From: Kineosporia sp. A_224 | Lineage (GTDB): Bacteria > Actinomycetota > Actinomycetes > Actinomycetales > Kineosporiaceae | Direction: 5' to 3' | Assembly (NCBI RefSeq): GCF_002198655.1 | Contig: NZ_MWLN01000194.1 | Location: 20,815 to 84,814, forward strand | DNA: 64,000 bases | Shown here: positions 8,248 through 15,059 of the stretch, in pieces | How the letters are laid out: every line of letters begins with the position of its first letter | Numbering within the stretch: the first letter of the stretch is position 1 | Position numbers and translations under genes: made by a program | Notes under the pieces: model-generated | What the model was told of the DNA's origin: nothing | The model's input: the letters and a program-made list of their open reading frames with translations, nothing else | The model's database searches: none

Positions 8248-9402
8248 TCAGGCGGCGGCCTTCTCCGGCTCGAGGACGGCCCCTGCGGTCGTCGCGAGCT
8301 CGGCCTCGATCTCCTTGTGGCCCATGCTGTGGCGCATCGCCCAGACGATCCAGGTGCCGAAGCCGAGGACGACGGCGCCGACGACGATGACGTTGACCGG
8401 CGAGGGCAGCTTCGTCAGCTCGAAGGCGAGCCAGGCGATCGCTGCCGTCGACGGCAGGGTGACGATCCACGCCACGACCATCTCGCCGATGACCCGCCAG
8501 TTGACCCCGCGACGGCCGCCGATGCCGGCGCCGACGACCGACGAGGCGGCCGCGTGCGTCGTCGAGATCGGGATGCCGAGCTGGGTCGCGCCGAAGATCG
8601 CCGTCGTCGCGCCGATGTTCGCCGCGACACCGGTCCGGGCGTTGAGGTTCGTGATCTTCATGCCCATCGTGTGGACGATCCGCCAGCCGCCCCAGACGGT
8701 GCCGGCCGCGATCGCGCCGTAGGCCAGGAGCGCGACCCAGGTCGGGACCGAGATGTTCGCCGGGTCGTCGGTCGACAGGTACCCGGCGCCGACGAGCAGG
8801 GTCGCGATGACGCCCATGGTCTTCTGCGCGTCGTTCGCGCCGTGACCGAAGGAGACCGCCGCCGCGGAGACGAGCTGGAGGCCCTTGAACGGCTTGGCGT
8901 CGTCCCCCCAGCCGGTCGCCTTCTGGATGAGGATCACGAGCCCGGTGGCGAGGACGGCGACGCTCAGCGCGACGGCCGGCGACAGGACGATCGCGAAGGC
9001 GACCTTCTTGACGTTGCTCCAGTCGACCGCGTCCGTGCCGCCGGCCGCGAGGCCGGCACCGATGAGGCCGCCGATGATCGCGTGGCTCGACGAGGACGGC
9101 ATGCCGACGAACCAGGTCGCGTAGTTCCAGGCGATCGCGGCGATCAGGGCGGCGAAGACGACCCCGACCCCTTCCATGCCCGGCTTGACGACCTTGGCGA
9201 CCGTGTTGGCCACGGCCGTGCCGACGAAGAAGAAGGCGGCGAAGTTGAAGAACGCGGAGAACCAGACGGCCATCCGCGCGGACATGACCTTCGTGGCCAC
9301 GACGGTGGCGACCGAGTTGGCCGCGTCGTGGAAGCCGTTGGAGAAGTCGAAGAGGAGAGCGAGGGCGACGACAGCGATGACGCTGAGCAGGACCAGGTCC
9401 AC
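8248..9402 (-). CDS. pit: PiT-family inorganic phosphate transporter
   Basis: 384 aa, hydrophobic, about 10 membrane segments. Both PiT signature repeats are present: NGFHDAANSVAT near the N-terminus and GHGANDAQKTMG in the second half, which is the inverted-repeat fold of H+- or Na+-coupled phosphate carriers. The GTG start (VDLVLL) follows a strong GGAGG 6 nt upstream, preferred over an in-frame upstream start at 9489. A PHO-box-like direct repeat lies at 9546-9573. No DUF47 partner is adjacent, unlike many actinobacterial pit loci. Confidence 0.93.
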   Translation of the reverse strand: MDLVLLSVIAVVALALLFDFSNGFHDAANSVATVVATKVMSARMAVWFSAFFNFAAFFFVGTAVANTVAKVVKPGMEGVGVVFAALIAAIAWNYATWFVGMPSSSSHAIIGGLIGAGLAAGGTDAVDWSNVKKVAFAIVLSPAVALSVAVLATGLVILIQKATGWGDDAKPFKGLQLVSAAAVSFGHGANDAQKTMGVIATLLVGAGYLSTDDPANISVPTWVALLAYGAIAAGTVWGGWRIVHTMGMKITNLNARTGVAANIGATTAIFGATQLGIPISTTHAAASSVVGAGIGGRRGVNWRVIGEMVVAWIVTLPSTAAIAWLAFELTKLPSPVNVIVVGAVVLGFGTWIVWAMRHSMGHKEIEAELATTAGAVLEPEKAAA

Positions 9403-9747
9403 CGGAACCTCCGGGTAAGGGGCGGCGAGTCGGGGAGGGCGAAGCGGTGACGTGCAGGGTGAAGCCCGGCGGCGCACAACGTTCGTCATCGTTATCCCGC
9501 AGTTGTGTGCCCGTAAGAAGAGGCGAGAGTCCCTTTTCGACTTGTGTTCACCGTTCGTTCACCGTGTTCATCCCGGAGCCACCGTCGTACGGGGCCGAAC
9601 GGGTCGTCACGGACGACGTCCTCGGCCGCGTCGAGCGGCTCGCCCCACGACCGACCGGACGGGCGACCGAACGGACCCGCACCGGCACGGTCGGGACGCC
9701 GTCCGCTCCCTGACCTAGCGTCGAGGGGTCAGGAAAGGGGAACCACG
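9403..9747. other. Divergent intergenic region, pit / AraC-type gene
   Basis: 345 nt without a convincing gene. It holds the pit ribosome-binding site, a locally A+T-richer stretch around 9480-9550, the PHO-box-like repeat at 9546-9573, and a TAGCGT -10 box at 9716-9721 that would start the AraC-type gene's mRNA about 20 nt before its ATG. Confidence 0.7.
9546..9573 (+). promoter_or_regulatory. PHO-box-like direct repeat (PhoP binding site)
   Basis: Three GTTCA cores at 9546, 9557 and 9566. The first two units are GTTCACC and start exactly 11 nt apart, the spacing of PhoP direct-repeat units described in Streptomyces; the third (GTTCATCC) follows at 9 nt. Its place 144 nt upstream of a phosphate transporter fits Pho control. 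The repeat reads on the + strand, opposite to pit, which leaves some doubt. Confidence 0.6.
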
Positions 9748-10629
9748 ATGCCGGACCGGCTCAACGCGGCGCTCGACGAGCTCGAGCGCGGGCTCGCGGC
9801 GCACCCGGAGCAGGACCCGGACGTCACCGCGCTCGCACGCGCGGCGGCCACCTCGGAGCACCACCTGCGGCGGATGTTCTCGGCGCTGGCCGGCATGCCG
9901 CTCGGGGAGTACGTCCGGCGCCGGCGGGCCACCCTGGCCGGCGCGGCGGTGCTCGCCGGGGACGAGCCGCTGCTCGGCATCGCCGTGCGGTTCGGGTACG
10001 GGTCCGCGGAGGGGTTCGGCCGGGCGTTCCGGGCCGTGCACGGCGTCACGCCGGGCGAGGCGCGCCGGACCGGGGCGGCCCTGCGGGCGCAGCAGCGGCT
10101 CTCCTTCCGCGTCGTCGTCGAGGGGAGTGCCGTCATGGAGTACCGGATCGTCGAGCCCGGGCCGTTCAGGCTCGTCGGGCGGCGGGCCCGGGTCCCGCTC
10201 GTGCACGAGGGGATGAACCCGGCGATCGTCGCCTTCCTGCGGGGCCTGCCGCCGCAGGTCCGGGAGCAGGTCGCGGGGCTCGCGGACGGGGAGCCGGCCG
10301 GGCCGCTGAACGTCAGCGACGGTCTCGGCGCGGAGCGCAGCGAGGGCACCGAGCTCGACTACTGGTTCGCCGCGGCCCGGTACGGCGGCCCGGCCGACGC
10401 CGAGGCCGGGCTCGACAGCCTCGACGTCCCGGCCGGGCCGTGGGCGGTCTTCGCGGCGTCGGGCCCGTTCCCGGCGGTGGTCCAGGAGCTCTGGCGGGAT
10501 GTCTTCACCCAGTGGTTCCCGTCGAACCCGTGGCGGAGCAGGCCGGGGCCGGAGCTGCTCCGCAGCGAGCTGTCGGCGGACGGCACGACGGCCCGGGCCG
10601 AGCTGTGGGTGCCCGTCGAGCCGGCGTGA
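9748..10629 (+). CDS. AraC-family regulator with GyrI-like effector domain
   Basis: 293 aa. Residues ~8-105 carry the double helix-turn-helix of AraC/XylS proteins (TSEHHLRRMFSALAGMPLGEYVRRRR, then GYGSAEGFGRAFRAVHGVTPGEAR). The C-terminal ~155 residues (from MEYRIVEPGPFRLVGRRA) match the GyrI/SOUL-like small-molecule-binding fold, ending ELWVPV. This Rob/BmrR-like layout is typical of regulators responding to hydrophobic compounds. A clear purine-rich ribosome site (AGGAAAGGGG) precedes the ATG. Targets are not evident; the tRNA-like sequence follows. Confidence 0.88.
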   Translation: MPDRLNAALDELERGLAAHPEQDPDVTALARAAATSEHHLRRMFSALAGMPLGEYVRRRRATLAGAAVLAGDEPLLGIAVRFGYGSAEGFGRAFRAVHGVTPGEARRTGAALRAQQRLSFRVVVEGSAVMEYRIVEPGPFRLVGRRARVPLVHEGMNPAIVAFLRGLPPQVREQVAGLADGEPAGPLNVSDGLGAERSEGTELDYWFAAARYGGPADAEAGLDSLDVPAGPWAVFAASGPFPAVVQELWRDVFTQWFPSNPWRSRPGPELLRSELSADGTTARAELWVPVEPA

Positions 10630-10710
10630 CCGACCAGACAGCCGCGGACGCCCCGGGCAGGGACCTTCGCGCGTTCCGGCGGCCGGGCCCGGCGGGCTAG
10701 CGTCGGAGGA

Positions 10711-10811
10711 GGCCGTAGAGGTCCAGCGGAGAAAGAACTCCCGTCGAGAACGACCCTCTCGAAGCTGCCTCCCGCCCGGGACGGCCCGCGGTTCGAGTCC
10801 GCGGACGGCCA
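10711..10811 (+). other. tRNA-like sequence (T-arm plus acceptor), probably not a functional tRNA
   Basis: A textbook T-arm is present: stem CGCGG/CCGCG (10787-10791, 10799-10803) around the loop TTCGAGT, followed by GACGGCC and discriminator A (10811). GGCCGTA at 10711-10717 can pair with GACGGCC at six of seven positions. A 6-bp hairpin with a 7-nt loop sits at the anticodon position, but the loop lacks T33, and no normal D-arm can be drawn. No CCA is encoded. It may be a degraded type II tRNA or a 3' fragment left by an integration event. Confidence 0.4.
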
Positions 10812-10816
10812 CTGGT

Positions 10817-10853
10817 CAGGTGTCCGGCCGCCTCGAGGGCGGCCGGACACCTG
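10817..10853 (+). terminator. Strong 16-bp hairpin terminator
   Basis: A perfect 16-bp stem (10817-10832 with 10838-10853; CAGGTGTCCGGCCGCC and its complement) encloses a 5-nt loop TCGAG. It lies 6 nt after the tRNA-like sequence and 38 nt before the 3' end of the convergent small gene, so it could serve both directions. A U-tract is absent, as is usual for actinobacterial hairpin terminators. Confidence 0.7.
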
Positions 10854-10890
10854 CACCCCAGGAGACGCCCGACCCGTCCGGGACGTTGCG

Positions 10891-11217
10891 TCAGCCCCGC
10901 CGCAGCCGGTCGAGGACCGCCCGCGGGTCGCCGACGAGGTCGGCCCCGACCGGTCGCAGCGGGACGGCGGGCTCGTCGTCCGGGTCGTCGTCCGGGTCGT
11001 CGTCGGGGTCGGCGTCCGCAGGTACCTCGACCGCCTCGGCCGGCCCGGCGGCCTCGACTGCCGTGGGCGCGGCGTCCAGCACGGCGCGACGCTCGGTGAC
11101 CGCGGCGACGAGCCGCGCGTACACCCCGGTGTCGCGCGGGTCGGTCAACCAGGCGTCGGCGGCCTCGGCGACCCGGCGGTCGAGCCGGACCGCCGCGTCG
11201 TCCCGGTCGTCAGCCAC
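10891..11217 (-). CDS. Small acidic hypothetical protein with DPDD repeats
   Basis: About 108 aa from a GTG start (VADDRDDAAVRLDRRV). The N-terminal half is predicted helical. The C-terminal half contains a run of Asp-Pro-Asp-Asp units encoded by a 12-nt near-perfect tandem repeat (about 10977-11014), then a conserved-looking tail (LVGDPRAVLDRL). No family is recognised. Coding is supported by the amino-acid pattern and codon bias only. Confidence 0.55.
   Translation of the reverse strand: MADDRDDAAVRLDRRVAEAADAWLTDPRDTGVYARLVAAVTERRAVLDAAPTAVEAAGPAEAVEVPADADPDDDPDDDPDDEPAVPLRPVGADLVGDPRAVLDRLRRG
10977..11014 (-). repeat. 12-nt in-frame tandem repeat encoding DPDD
   Basis: About three copies of a 12-nt unit (GGGTCGTCGTCC on the + strand) inside the small acidic gene. 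Copy-number change would add or remove four acidic residues without a frameshift. Confidence 0.7.
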
Positions 11218-11437
11218 CCGGCGAGTCTGCCGTACCCGCCCCCGCCGGCGGCCCCGTACCGCCCGTCCGACCGTCCGACCGCCGTCCGCCGTCCGCCGTC
11301 CGCATCGTGGGACCGCCGTACCGCAGGCCGTCACAAGAGCGCTCCCAGCGCCGACACGCCGCGGTTCCGCCGCGTTGGTGCGTCCGGCGGTACGGGTCGT
11401 CCCAGGATCCGGACGTCACCCCGGTCGACGGCCCGCG

Positions 11438-12379
11438 TCAGTGCTCGTCGAGCAGCGCGTCGAGCGCGGCGAGGTCGTCGCCGGTCGGCAGCCAGGCCCC
11501 GGCCGCGGCGTTCGCCCGGACCTGCTCGGGGCGGGTCGCGCCGGCGATCACCGACGCGACCGCGGGCCGGGCGGCGAGGCCGCCGATCGCGACGTCGAGC
11601 AGACCGATCCCGCGCTGCCCCGCGAAGGCGGTGAGCGCCTCCACGGTGTCGAGCCGCTCGTCGGTGATGTAGTCCTGCCGGCCGTGCAGCCGGGTGCCCT
11701 CGGGGGCCGGGGTGTCGCGCCGGTACTTGCCCGTGAGCAGGCCGTTGGCCAGCGGGTAGTACGGCAGCAGACCGATGCCGAAGTGCTCGCACGCGGGGAC
11801 GAGGTCGTCCTCGGCGCCGCGCTCGACGAGGCTGTACTCGTTCTGCGCGCTGACGAACCGTTCGTAGCCGTGCGTGCGCGCCGTCCAGTCCGCGTCCGCG
11901 ACCTCCCACCCGGTGAGGTTCGACGACCCGATGTACCGGACCTTGCCCTCTCGGACGAGGTCGGTGAGCACCGAGAGCGTCTCCTCGACCGGGGTGACGA
12001 GGTCCGGGCGGTGCAGCTGGTAGAGGTCGACGTGGTCGGTGCGCAGCCGGCGCAGCGACCGCTCGACGGCCCTGCGCACGTACCGCCGTGACGCCCGCGC
12101 GCCGCCGTCGTTCCCGAGCGCGCCGTGCAGGTCCATGCCGAACTTCGTCGCGAGGACGAAGTCGTCACGACGGCCCGCGAGCACCTCGCCGAGGAACTCC
12201 TCGCTCGCGCCGTAGGTGTCGGCGGTGTCGAGCAGCGTGATCCCGCTGTCCTGCGCCGCGTCGACGACGGCGCGGGTCGCCTCGAGGTCGATCCGGCGGC
12301 CGAAGTTGTTGCAGCCCAGCCCGACCACGGACACCACGAGGCCGCTGTCCCCGAGCGGGCGGTAGCGCATGTCGCTCAT
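11438..12379 (-). CDS. Aldo/keto reductase
   Basis: 313 aa of the AKR superfamily (NADPH-dependent TIM barrel). Visible landmarks are LLDTADTYGASEEFLGEVL (catalytic Asp and Tyr), FVLATKFG (catalytic Lys), HVDLYQLHRPD (catalytic His) and the cofactor region IAGATRPEQVRANAAA. It resembles the YdhF/YghZ/general-stress AKR branch, with a broad carbonyl substrate range. The start MSDMRYRPLG at 12379 is 7 nt after a TAGCGT -10 box (12387-12392), so a leaderless mRNA is likely; ATG at 12370 is an alternative. Confidence 0.9.
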   Translation of the reverse strand: MSDMRYRPLGDSGLVVSVVGLGCNNFGRRIDLEATRAVVDAAQDSGITLLDTADTYGASEEFLGEVLAGRRDDFVLATKFGMDLHGALGNDGGARASRRYVRRAVERSLRRLRTDHVDLYQLHRPDLVTPVEETLSVLTDLVREGKVRYIGSSNLTGWEVADADWTARTHGYERFVSAQNEYSLVERGAEDDLVPACEHFGIGLLPYYPLANGLLTGKYRRDTPAPEGTRLHGRQDYITDERLDTVEALTAFAGQRGIGLLDVAIGGLAARPAVASVIAGATRPEQVRANAAAGAWLPTGDDLAALDALLDEH

Positions 12380-12389
12380 GCGCGCCACG

Positions 12390-12812
12390 CTAGACCCCGG
12401 GGTCGTCGACGGCATCCGGGTGCTCCCCGGCCGCCAGGAACGTGTCCACCAGCCGCTTCGGGGCCACCGCGAGCCAGGCCTCGACGACGACCTCGCGCAG
12501 GGTGCCGACCGCGATCTCGTCGAGGCGGACGAGGACGGCGGGGTAGCCGGCGAAGTGGGCGATGACGAAGAACACCGCCGGGTCGGCCTGGATCCACGCC
12601 TGCCGGACGCCGAGGTCGTCGACCATGGCGGCGAGCACCGGACCGGTGGGGGCCGCGTCCCCGAGCTCGGCCGTGCCGGCCCTGCCGAGCGGCCGCTCCC
12701 AGACGAACCCCTTGCGTCGCACCGACCACGACAGCGTGCCCCGCCGGCTCGTCTCCTCGACCGCCTCCGGCAGCGCGAGCGCGATCGAGCGGACGTCGTC
12801 CCAGGTCGCCAT
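12390..12812 (-). CDS. MmcQ/YjbR-family protein
   Basis: About 140 aa of the YjbR/MmcQ fold: MATWDDVRSIALALPEAVEE at the N-terminus, then WSVRRKGFVWERP, FFVIAHFAGYPAVLVRLDEI and a C-terminal WLAVAPKRLVDTFL. The family is often labelled DNA-binding from structure, but its role is unresolved. The start at 12812 follows CAGACT by 6 nt. The aldo/keto reductase starts 10 nt beyond its stop but has its own -10 box inside this gene. Confidence 0.85.
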   Translation of the reverse strand: MATWDDVRSIALALPEAVEETSRRGTLSWSVRRKGFVWERPLGRAGTAELGDAAPTGPVLAAMVDDLGVRQAWIQADPAVFFVIAHFAGYPAVLVRLDEIAVGTLREVVVEAWLAVAPKRLVDTFLAAGEHPDAVDDPGV

Positions 12813-12856
12813 CCGCCGAGTCTGCCGCGCCGGGCCGCTCCCGTCAGCGCGGCGCG

Positions 12857-13357
12857 TCAGCCCTGCTGCGACGGGTGCGGCCGCAGGACCGGGCACTCCA
12901 GTGCGTAGCCGCGGCCCGCGTAGTCGAAGTCACCGAGCTCGAGGCGGGCCAGGGACGGGTCCTGCGGCGAGGCGTAGTAGGCCCGGATCTCCTTGACGAG
13001 CAAGGACTCCGGCTCGAAGACGTACCACTCGTCACCGCGCAGCACGGTGCCCTCGGCGGTCTTGAAGTGGCTCCACTCGATGACGGCCTGGTGGCTCGCC
13101 GGGTCGCAGACGAGGCGGTCGATCGTCCACGCCGAGCCGCGGGTCGCGACCGACGCGGCCCACCGCTCGGCGATGACCCGGGCGCCGCGCCACGCGCCGC
13201 CGTACATCCCCGGCGGGAAGTAGTGGACGGCGTCCGGGACGAAGCAGGCGACCATGCCCTCGACGTCGGCGGCGTTGCAGCCGTCGAAGTAGGTGCGGAT
13301 CCGGGCCTCCATCGCCGCGGCCCGTGCGGTGAGGTCTGCGCTGTCGACGGTGCTCAT
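12857..13357 (-). CDS. NTF2-like / SnoaL-like protein
   Basis: 166 aa with the cone-shaped NTF2-like fold of ketosteroid isomerase and SnoaL relatives: AAAMEARIRTYFDGCNAADVEGMVACFVPDAVHYFPPGMY, then a middle IEWSHFK and EWYVFE strands. Such proteins hydrolyse, isomerise or bind small hydrophobic ligands; the substrate is unknown. The ATG at 13357 lies 6 nt from a TACCCT -10 box (13364-13369), suggesting a leaderless transcript. It is divergent from the MarR-type gene, with an 11-bp inverted repeat between them. Confidence 0.82.
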   Translation of the reverse strand: MSTVDSADLTARAAAMEARIRTYFDGCNAADVEGMVACFVPDAVHYFPPGMYGGAWRGARVIAERWAASVATRGSAWTIDRLVCDPASHQAVIEWSHFKTAEGTVLRGDEWYVFEPESLLVKEIRAYYASPQDPSLARLELGDFDYAGRGYALECPVLRPHPSQQG

Positions 13358-13445
13358 CGGGGCAGGGTAGGTCGGCCCGGGCAGGCGCCGGGCGGGGCGT
13401 TCGCGGCAGCCGAACGGGGCTGCCGAACAGGTCTGCCGATCGGGC

Positions 13446-13476
13446 GGCCGACCCATCGGGATTGACGATGGGTCGG
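13446..13476. promoter_or_regulatory. Inverted repeat, likely MarR-type operator
   Basis: Two perfect 11-nt arms, GCCGACCCATC and GATGGGTCGGC, separated by 9 nt. The site lies between the divergent SnoaL-like and MarR-type genes and overlaps the most upstream possible MarR start, which fits autoregulation by a dimeric MarR protein. Confidence 0.6.
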
Positions 13477-13497
13477 CACGGGCGTTGGCTTGCGGCC

Positions 13498-14010
13498 GTG
13501 GAGATCGACGGCGCCGGCGACGAGCCCGACGAGGAGCGGGACGCCGTCCGTGTGGCCCGGGCGTTCGAGCGCGCCTACCAGCAGGCCTACCTGCGGTTCC
13601 ACCGGCGCGACGGCAAGCACGCCGAGCTCAGCGGGGCCTCGCGCGCCGTCCTCACCCATCTCGCGCACACCGGGCCGCTCACCGTGGGCGAGATGGCGCA
13701 GCACCTGGACCGGGCCCAGTCGGTCGTCAGCGACATCGTCACCCAGCTCGCCGGGAAGGGTCTGCTCGCCCGCGAGCGGGACCCGGCGAACGGGCGGCGC
13801 ACGCTCGTCTGGCTCACCGACGACGGGCTGGCGTTCCTCGACCGGGACCGCGAGGTGCTGTCGGTCGACCTGCTCGCCCGCGCCGTCGCCTTGATGACCC
13901 CGCAGGACCGCGCCGCGCTCGTGCGCGGCGTCCGGGCCCTCGTCGCCGCGGACGACGAGCACCGGCAGACCACCGACGAGAACCCGACCAGCAGGAGGAC
14001 CCCGACATGA
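13498..14010 (+). CDS. MarR-family transcriptional regulator
   Basis: About 170 aa from GTG 13498 (VEIDGAG). A helix bundle flanks a winged helix: SRAVLTHLAHTGPLTVGEMAQHLDRAQSVVSDIVTQLAGKGLL with the wing RDPANGRRTLVWLT. Earlier in-frame starts (TTG 13462, ATG 13468) lie inside the 11-bp inverted repeat, so the GTG is preferred, though no good ribosome site is seen. The stop overlaps the next ATG (ATGA), coupling it to a small zinc-ribbon protein. Ligand unknown. Confidence 0.83.
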   Translation: MEIDGAGDEPDEERDAVRVARAFERAYQQAYLRFHRRDGKHAELSGASRAVLTHLAHTGPLTVGEMAQHLDRAQSVVSDIVTQLAGKGLLARERDPANGRRTLVWLTDDGLAFLDRDREVLSVDLLARAVALMTPQDRAALVRGVRALVAADDEHRQTTDENPTSRRTPT

Positions 14011-14249
14011 CGACGAGCACCGGCTGCGAGAGCTGCGGCATGCCCATCGAGACCGGGCGCTACTGCGCCCACTGCACGGACGCCGAGGGCAACCTCCAGG
14101 CGTTCGAGGAGCGCTTCGAGCGGATGGTCGCGTGGCAGGCGCGGCGCGAGCCGGACGCCCCCCGTGCCGACCTCGAGGCCGCCACCCTCGCCTACATGGC
14201 GCGGATGCCGGCCTGGCGCGACCACCCGCGCGTGCTCGCCCGCGGCTGA
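14007..14249 (+). CDS. Small zinc-ribbon protein
   Basis: 80 aa. The N-terminus CESCGMPIETGRYCAHC carries a CxxC...CxxC zinc-ribbon of the type found in small bacterial proteins with a CGMP motif (recalled as Pfam's putative zinc ribbon family). The remainder is helical (FEERFERMVAWQ). It is coupled to the MarR-type gene by a 4-nt overlap, suggesting that the regulator controls it or that it acts with the regulator. Function unknown. Confidence 0.82.
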   Translation: MTTSTGCESCGMPIETGRYCAHCTDAEGNLQAFEERFERMVAWQARREPDAPRADLEAATLAYMARMPAWRDHPRVLARG

Positions 14250-14311
14250 TCCGCCCCGGTCGACCGGATCCGGGGCCCGTGCCCGGGATCCGGTCCACGA
14301 CCGCGGATCAG
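14246..14311. terminator. Long nested inverted repeat between convergent genes
   Basis: The outer arms CTGATCCGC/GCGGATCAG (14246-14254, 14303-14311) contain both genes' stop codons. The inner arms GACCGGATCC/GGATCCGGTC (14262-14271, 14286-14295) are perfect and continue GGGC/GCCC around a short loop. It probably terminates both the zinc-ribbon and the DUF1684 transcripts. Confidence 0.7.
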
Positions 14312-14916
14312 GCGTACGGCGGGGTGCGCTCGCCGCCCGGGAGGGCCACCGTCAGGGTGTTGCCGGCCGGCGGCAGCGGGCAGGTCCACGCCGGCGAGTA
14401 CGCGCACGACGGGTTGTAGGCGAAGTTCAGGTCGACGACGAGCCGGCCGGCCCGGACGTCGCCCCCGAGGTCGGCGCCCTTCACCGTGTCGAGGACGTAC
14501 CGGCCGCCGCCGTACGTGTCGGGCGCGGCGTCCCGGACCGGCAGGAAGATCCCGCCGCCGTACGACGCGAGCCACCAGACGTCGAGGGAGCCGAGGCCCG
14601 GCAGCCGGACGACGCCGACCCGGGTGAACGGGACGTCCCCGTCGGAGCCGGTCCGCGCCGTCCACGCGTCGGGCCCGGCCCCCTCGGGGGCGGGCTCGAC
14701 GGCGACGTCGAACCGCAGGTCCGGGTCGTAGGGCGCGACTGGCAGCCCCGTGAAGGCCGCCCGGGCGTCGTCGGTGAGCGGGCTCTGCGGGTGGTGGGCG
14801 AACAGGTCGTCCCGGCCGCGCCGCCACCGGTCGTGCGCCGTCCGCGGGCTGCCGGCGGAGCGCACGTCGGCGTAGAGCGCCGCCACCCGGCGGCGCCAGT
14901 CGAGCAGGTCGAGCAC
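14308..14916 (-). CDS. DUF1684 domain protein
   Basis: 202 aa. The C-terminal signature FAYNPSCAYSPAWTCPLPPAGN, with the paired Cys and NPSCAY...CPLPP pattern, is that of DUF1684 proteins; the middle part (SLDVWWLASYGGGIFLPVRD) agrees. The function of the family is unknown. The GTG at 14916 has a strong GGAGGGG ribosome site directly upstream, so an upstream in-frame start at 15003 is rejected. It is convergent with the zinc-ribbon gene over a shared hairpin. Confidence 0.87.
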   Translation of the reverse strand: MLDLLDWRRRVAALYADVRSAGSPRTAHDRWRRGRDDLFAHHPQSPLTDDARAAFTGLPVAPYDPDLRFDVAVEPAPEGAGPDAWTARTGSDGDVPFTRVGVVRLPGLGSLDVWWLASYGGGIFLPVRDAAPDTYGGGRYVLDTVKGADLGGDVRAGRLVVDLNFAYNPSCAYSPAWTCPLPPAGNTLTVALPGGERTPPYA

Positions 14917-15059
14917 GTCCCCTCCAGACCGACCGGCTGCGCGTGCGCGGTGCCCACGGCTGTGACCCACGCCGGGCCGCCGGTCCTTCCGCCACCCTCG
15001 CACGCCGCCTACTGTTCGCAGCCAGAGGCGTCGACGAGGACCGGGAGCTGGCAGCAGGC

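Noticed and set aside
10741-10770. Anticodon-like hairpin TCGAGA-ACGACCC-TCTCGA read as a tRNA-Val(GAC) or tRNA-Sec
   Set aside because: The loop lacks the invariant T33, no D-arm can be drawn, and Sec would need TCA. Only the T-arm and acceptor part is kept as tRNA-like.
11218-11437. Short CGTCC/GCC-rich tandem words considered as a repeat array
   Set aside because: Units are short and irregular, typical of high-GC low-complexity DNA; no CRISPR-like spacing exists here or elsewhere in the window.
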